Source: CAJPQU01 sp052170475
GTDB lineage: Bacteria > Bacillota > Negativicutes > Selenomonadales > Selenomonadaceae
Direction: 5' to 3'
DNA: 64,000 nt
Assembly: GCA_052170475.1 (NCBI GenBank)
Contig: JBQNAL010000008.1
Span: 19,830-83,829, forward strand
Shown here: in pieces, positions 62,102 through 64,000 of the stretch
Layout: each line of letters opens with the position of its first letter
Position numbering within the stretch: position 1 is the first letter of the stretch
Position numbers and translations under genes: made by a program
The notes under the pieces: generated by a model
Seen by the model: only the letters and a program-made list of their open reading frames with translations
Databases searched by the model: none
What the model was told of the DNA's origin: nothing

Positions 62102-62710
62102 TTACTTCAGCCCCCGCTTCTTATGGCGGCGGCGCCAATACCAGACCCCGCCGAAGACGGCGCAAACAACCACAAACAAAAGACTCAGCTCATGTCCGAT
62201 CTCCAAGAGATACTCCCAGCTCTCCCCAAGTGCCATCCCCGCGCCGATGATCAGCGCCGTCCAAGGCATGGAGCCTAAAATCGTATACACGGTAAACTTT
62301 TTCAAATCCACATGCGCGAACCCGGCGGGAAGGGAAATGAACGTCCGAATCACCGGCAGCATACGGCTGAAAAACACCGCTTTCAGCCCATAACGGTCAA
62401 ACCAGTTCTGCGCCATATCCACATGGGAACGCTTGATGAAAAAGTAATGCCCGTAGCGATCCACAAAGGCGCGTCCCCCGCGCCGCCCCACCTCATAGGC
62501 GAACCAAGACCCCAGAACGCCCCCAAGCATCCCGTACCAGAACGCACCCCAAAAGGTCATGCGCCCCGCAAACACCAAATACCCGGCAAAGCCCAAAATC
62601 AACTCGCTGGGAATGGGGATACAGGCATTTTCCATCCCCATCAAGAGCGCCACGGCAAAATACCCCCAATGGTCGATGAACGCCAAAAACATCTCCGATA
62701 ACCCGCCCAT
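62102..62710 (-). CDS. DedA family membrane protein
   Basis: 202 residues with four to five membrane helices. Family landmarks: LMGMENACIPIPSELILGFA (conserved Glu and Pro), GGVLGSWFAYEVGRRGG and FFSRMLPVIRTFISLPAG, then FAHVDLKKF. DedA (VTT domain) proteins help keep membrane potential and recycle undecaprenyl or phospholipid carriers. GGAGAGGAAGG precedes the ATG, and a -10-like TATGAT lies about 40 bases upstream. First gene of the probable operon dedA, Memo-AMMECR1, radical SAM, HAD. Confidence 0.92.
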   Translation of the reverse strand: MGGLSEMFLAFIDHWGYFAVALLMGMENACIPIPSELILGFAGYLVFAGRMTFWGAFWYGMLGGVLGSWFAYEVGRRGGRAFVDRYGHYFFIKRSHVDMAQNWFDRYGLKAVFFSRMLPVIRTFISLPAGFAHVDLKKFTVYTILGSMPWTALIIGAGMALGESWEYLLEIGHELSLLFVVVCAVFGGVWYWRRRHKKRGLK

Positions 62711-62812
62711 ACACGCCTTCCTCTCCGATAAAAAGTTCGCTTCGTGTCCCTATCATACCATACACCCCACAGGGTTGACTACAAAAAGCGCTCGCCCCGC
62801 TCCTTTTCCAAA

Positions 62813-62840
62813 CGAAAAGCGAGCCTCTCACGAGGCTCGC
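62813..62840 (-). terminator. Terminator after the lipoprotein gene
   Basis: GCGAGCCTC, a four-base loop, GAGGCTCGC, followed on the minus strand by TTTTCGTTT. It ends the lipoprotein transcript before the dedA promoter region. Confidence 0.85.
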
Positions 62841-62932
62841 CAAAACCCTATTCCGCGCTTTTGGTGCGCGTCTTGTTGCCATCCCTACTGCGCCGCATCC
62901 ACCGAAGAATCGGCGCGCCCTTCGGAAACCCT

Positions 62933-63925
62933 TTACAGCGAGAGCCGATAAATCTTCGACGGCTGCTCATGGCAAAGGATCAGAATATCATTCTTGCCCA
63001 TGGGGACAGCGACAAGAACCGAGAATTTATCGTCATTTACCTGAAGCGAAAAATCGCCCACATAGGCACCATCCTGCTTCTTAAACACGCGAACGAAAGA
63101 AAACGACGTAAACACGACATAATCCTCTGTGACGGCGACGCACTCTTTGAGATTGCGCCGACGCGCCTGAACGCCCTGACCCGGTGTGCCATTGAGATCA
63201 AACCCGCGGACTTCCTTGCCATCGCGCGTGTACGCATAGAGGCGCGTGGAAGCTTCTGTCCCCTGCTTTTTATCCTCTTTGAGGTGTGCGCGCAGATAAA
63301 ACGCGGTACTGTCCGCCCCCGCTAAATTCTCCGGCTCCTCCTTGCGCGCTTTCATCAGATCCCACCACTTGGTGAGGATGGTCTGTCCCTTCTTAAAGAC
63401 GCTCCCTTCAAACGTTCCGTCCAGAATGCTCGACCCGTACTCCACATAGACGGCATCGGATAAAACCGTTCCAAAAGGCGCCAGCCCAACCGTGTAGGGC
63501 GTTGTCGTGAGCTTCTCCCCGTCAAAGACGTTGAGCAATTCCTGCTTCCCTTCCACCGTACGGAACCATGCGTACTTCTTGTTCGCGTATACATAGGGAT
63601 CCCGACTCTTTCCGACATCAGCGATCGACAGCAGCGTATTGCCCTCAAACCGAATGCGCTTTAAGAGATTTTCGTCCTGCTTCGAAGGCTCCGCAAAAAC
63701 ATAAATGGAATCCTCTGTCACGGCAGCGGCAAAGTCTCGATCCCGATACAGCTTGGGAACCTCTACCTCCCCTTTCATCTCATACAGCTTTGCCTGTGAC
63801 GACCCTACCGAAAACGAAGCCAACGGCGGATCGACAGGCTTCGCGGGCGCCTTCTCCCCGCACCCCGCCAGCATCGTACCGGCAAAAATAGCCGTCATCC
63901 CCAACATACAAATCTTTTTCCACAT
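62933..63925 (-). CDS. Lipoprotein of unknown function, beta-propeller-like
   Basis: 330 residues. Lipoprotein signal MWKKICMLGMTAIFAGTMLA with lipobox LAGC (Cys about 22), then a Pro-rich linker and repeated beta-strand pairs with aromatic and Asp turns: DSIYVFAEPS, DPYVYANKKYAWFRTVEG, QELLNVFDGEKL, TRLYAYTRDGKEVRGFDLNG, DYVVFTSFSFVRVFKKQDGA and NDILILCHEQPSKIYRLSL. The spacing suggests a propeller, but no family was recognised. The start at 63925 is set by AAGGAGGCGGG upstream. Single gene, with a terminator behind it and hairpins in front. Confidence 0.75.
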   Translation of the reverse strand: MWKKICMLGMTAIFAGTMLAGCGEKAPAKPVDPPLASFSVGSSQAKLYEMKGEVEVPKLYRDRDFAAAVTEDSIYVFAEPSKQDENLLKRIRFEGNTLLSIADVGKSRDPYVYANKKYAWFRTVEGKQELLNVFDGEKLTTTPYTVGLAPFGTVLSDAVYVEYGSSILDGTFEGSVFKKGQTILTKWWDLMKARKEEPENLAGADSTAFYLRAHLKEDKKQGTEASTRLYAYTRDGKEVRGFDLNGTPGQGVQARRRNLKECVAVTEDYVVFTSFSFVRVFKKQDGAYVGDFSLQVNDDKFSVLVAVPMGKNDILILCHEQPSKIYRLSL

Positions 63926-63955
63926 CCAAATCCCGCCTCCTTCATAAAAATCATG

Positions 63956-63997
63956 ACCACCCGTCAAACGGGTGGTTTGCTCGCCCCTATAAGGGGC
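63956..63997. repeat. Paired inverted repeats at the window edge
   Basis: Two adjacent hairpins: ACCACCCGT-CAA-ACGGGTGGT (63956-63976, perfect 9-bp stem) and GCCCCT-ATA-AGGGGC (63983-63997). On the minus strand they lie just before the lipoprotein gene and are followed by a short T-rich stretch (ATTTTTATG). Twin hairpins of this sort are found at the ends of IS200/IS605-type elements; a terminator for a gene beyond the edge is the alternative. Confidence 0.4.
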
Positions 63998-64000
63998 AGT

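Overview
The window comes from a diderm Firmicute, most likely a member of the Negativicutes. It has moderately high GC, Firmicute-like housekeeping genes and intrinsic terminators. It also has a full outer-membrane programme: ADP-heptose synthesis, heptosyltransferases, O-antigen ligase, a short LptD, an OmpH/Skp chaperone, a TonB-dependent receptor and two very large autotransporters. The genus cannot be fixed from this sequence alone.

Layout. (1) 1-983: the start of an ABC ATPase gene and a Crp/Fnr-type regulator, with an 18-bp palindrome centred at -41.5 of the regulator's own predicted promoter. (2) 1022-24760, all minus strand: a cobalamin riboswitch, then a TonB-dependent receptor, a 4380-residue autotransporter whose N-terminus looks like a beta-propeller, a YbjN-like protein, an OmpH/Skp-like chaperone and a second autotransporter (2130 aa) built from the same modules. 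No terminator is visible between these genes. This looks like a B12-controlled surface locus of about 23 kb and is the most interesting part of the window. (3) 24870-26250: the 3' remnant of a glyoxalase/VOC gene and a small phage-like lysis cassette (amidase, holin-like protein, coiled-coil membrane protein). (4) 26279-36982: an LPS core operon with two GT9 heptosyltransferases, a WaaE-type GT2, heptose kinase, O-antigen ligase, HldD, GmhB, GT8, a VirK/YbjX protein and an LTA-synthase-like transferase. (5) 37077-38715: divergent gltX followed by tRNA-Glu(CTC). (6) 38766-43963: a second LPS cluster (WaaC-like transferase, HldE adenylyltransferase, a second heptose-kinase paralogue, LptD and an unknown exported protein).

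(7) 44051-49595: a candidate small RNA, a sodium:alanine symporter, and a metal ABC transporter preceded by a Fur-like box; its last permease carries a C-terminal winged-helix-like domain. (8) 49573-54968: a glycolytic operon gapA-pgk-tpiA-gpmI with an ogt DNA-repair gene overlapping its end. (9) 55062-64000: a Ca/Na antiporter, gyrA, an operon of DedA, a Memo-AMMECR1 fusion, its partner radical-SAM enzyme and a HAD phosphatase, and finally a lipoprotein with paired hairpins at the window edge.

How the parts work together: regions 4 and 6 supply nearly the whole route from heptose-7-phosphate to a ligated LPS core (GmhA is not in the window). Region 2 appears to couple B12 status to production of a receptor and of giant surface proteins, with a periplasmic chaperone encoded between the two autotransporters.
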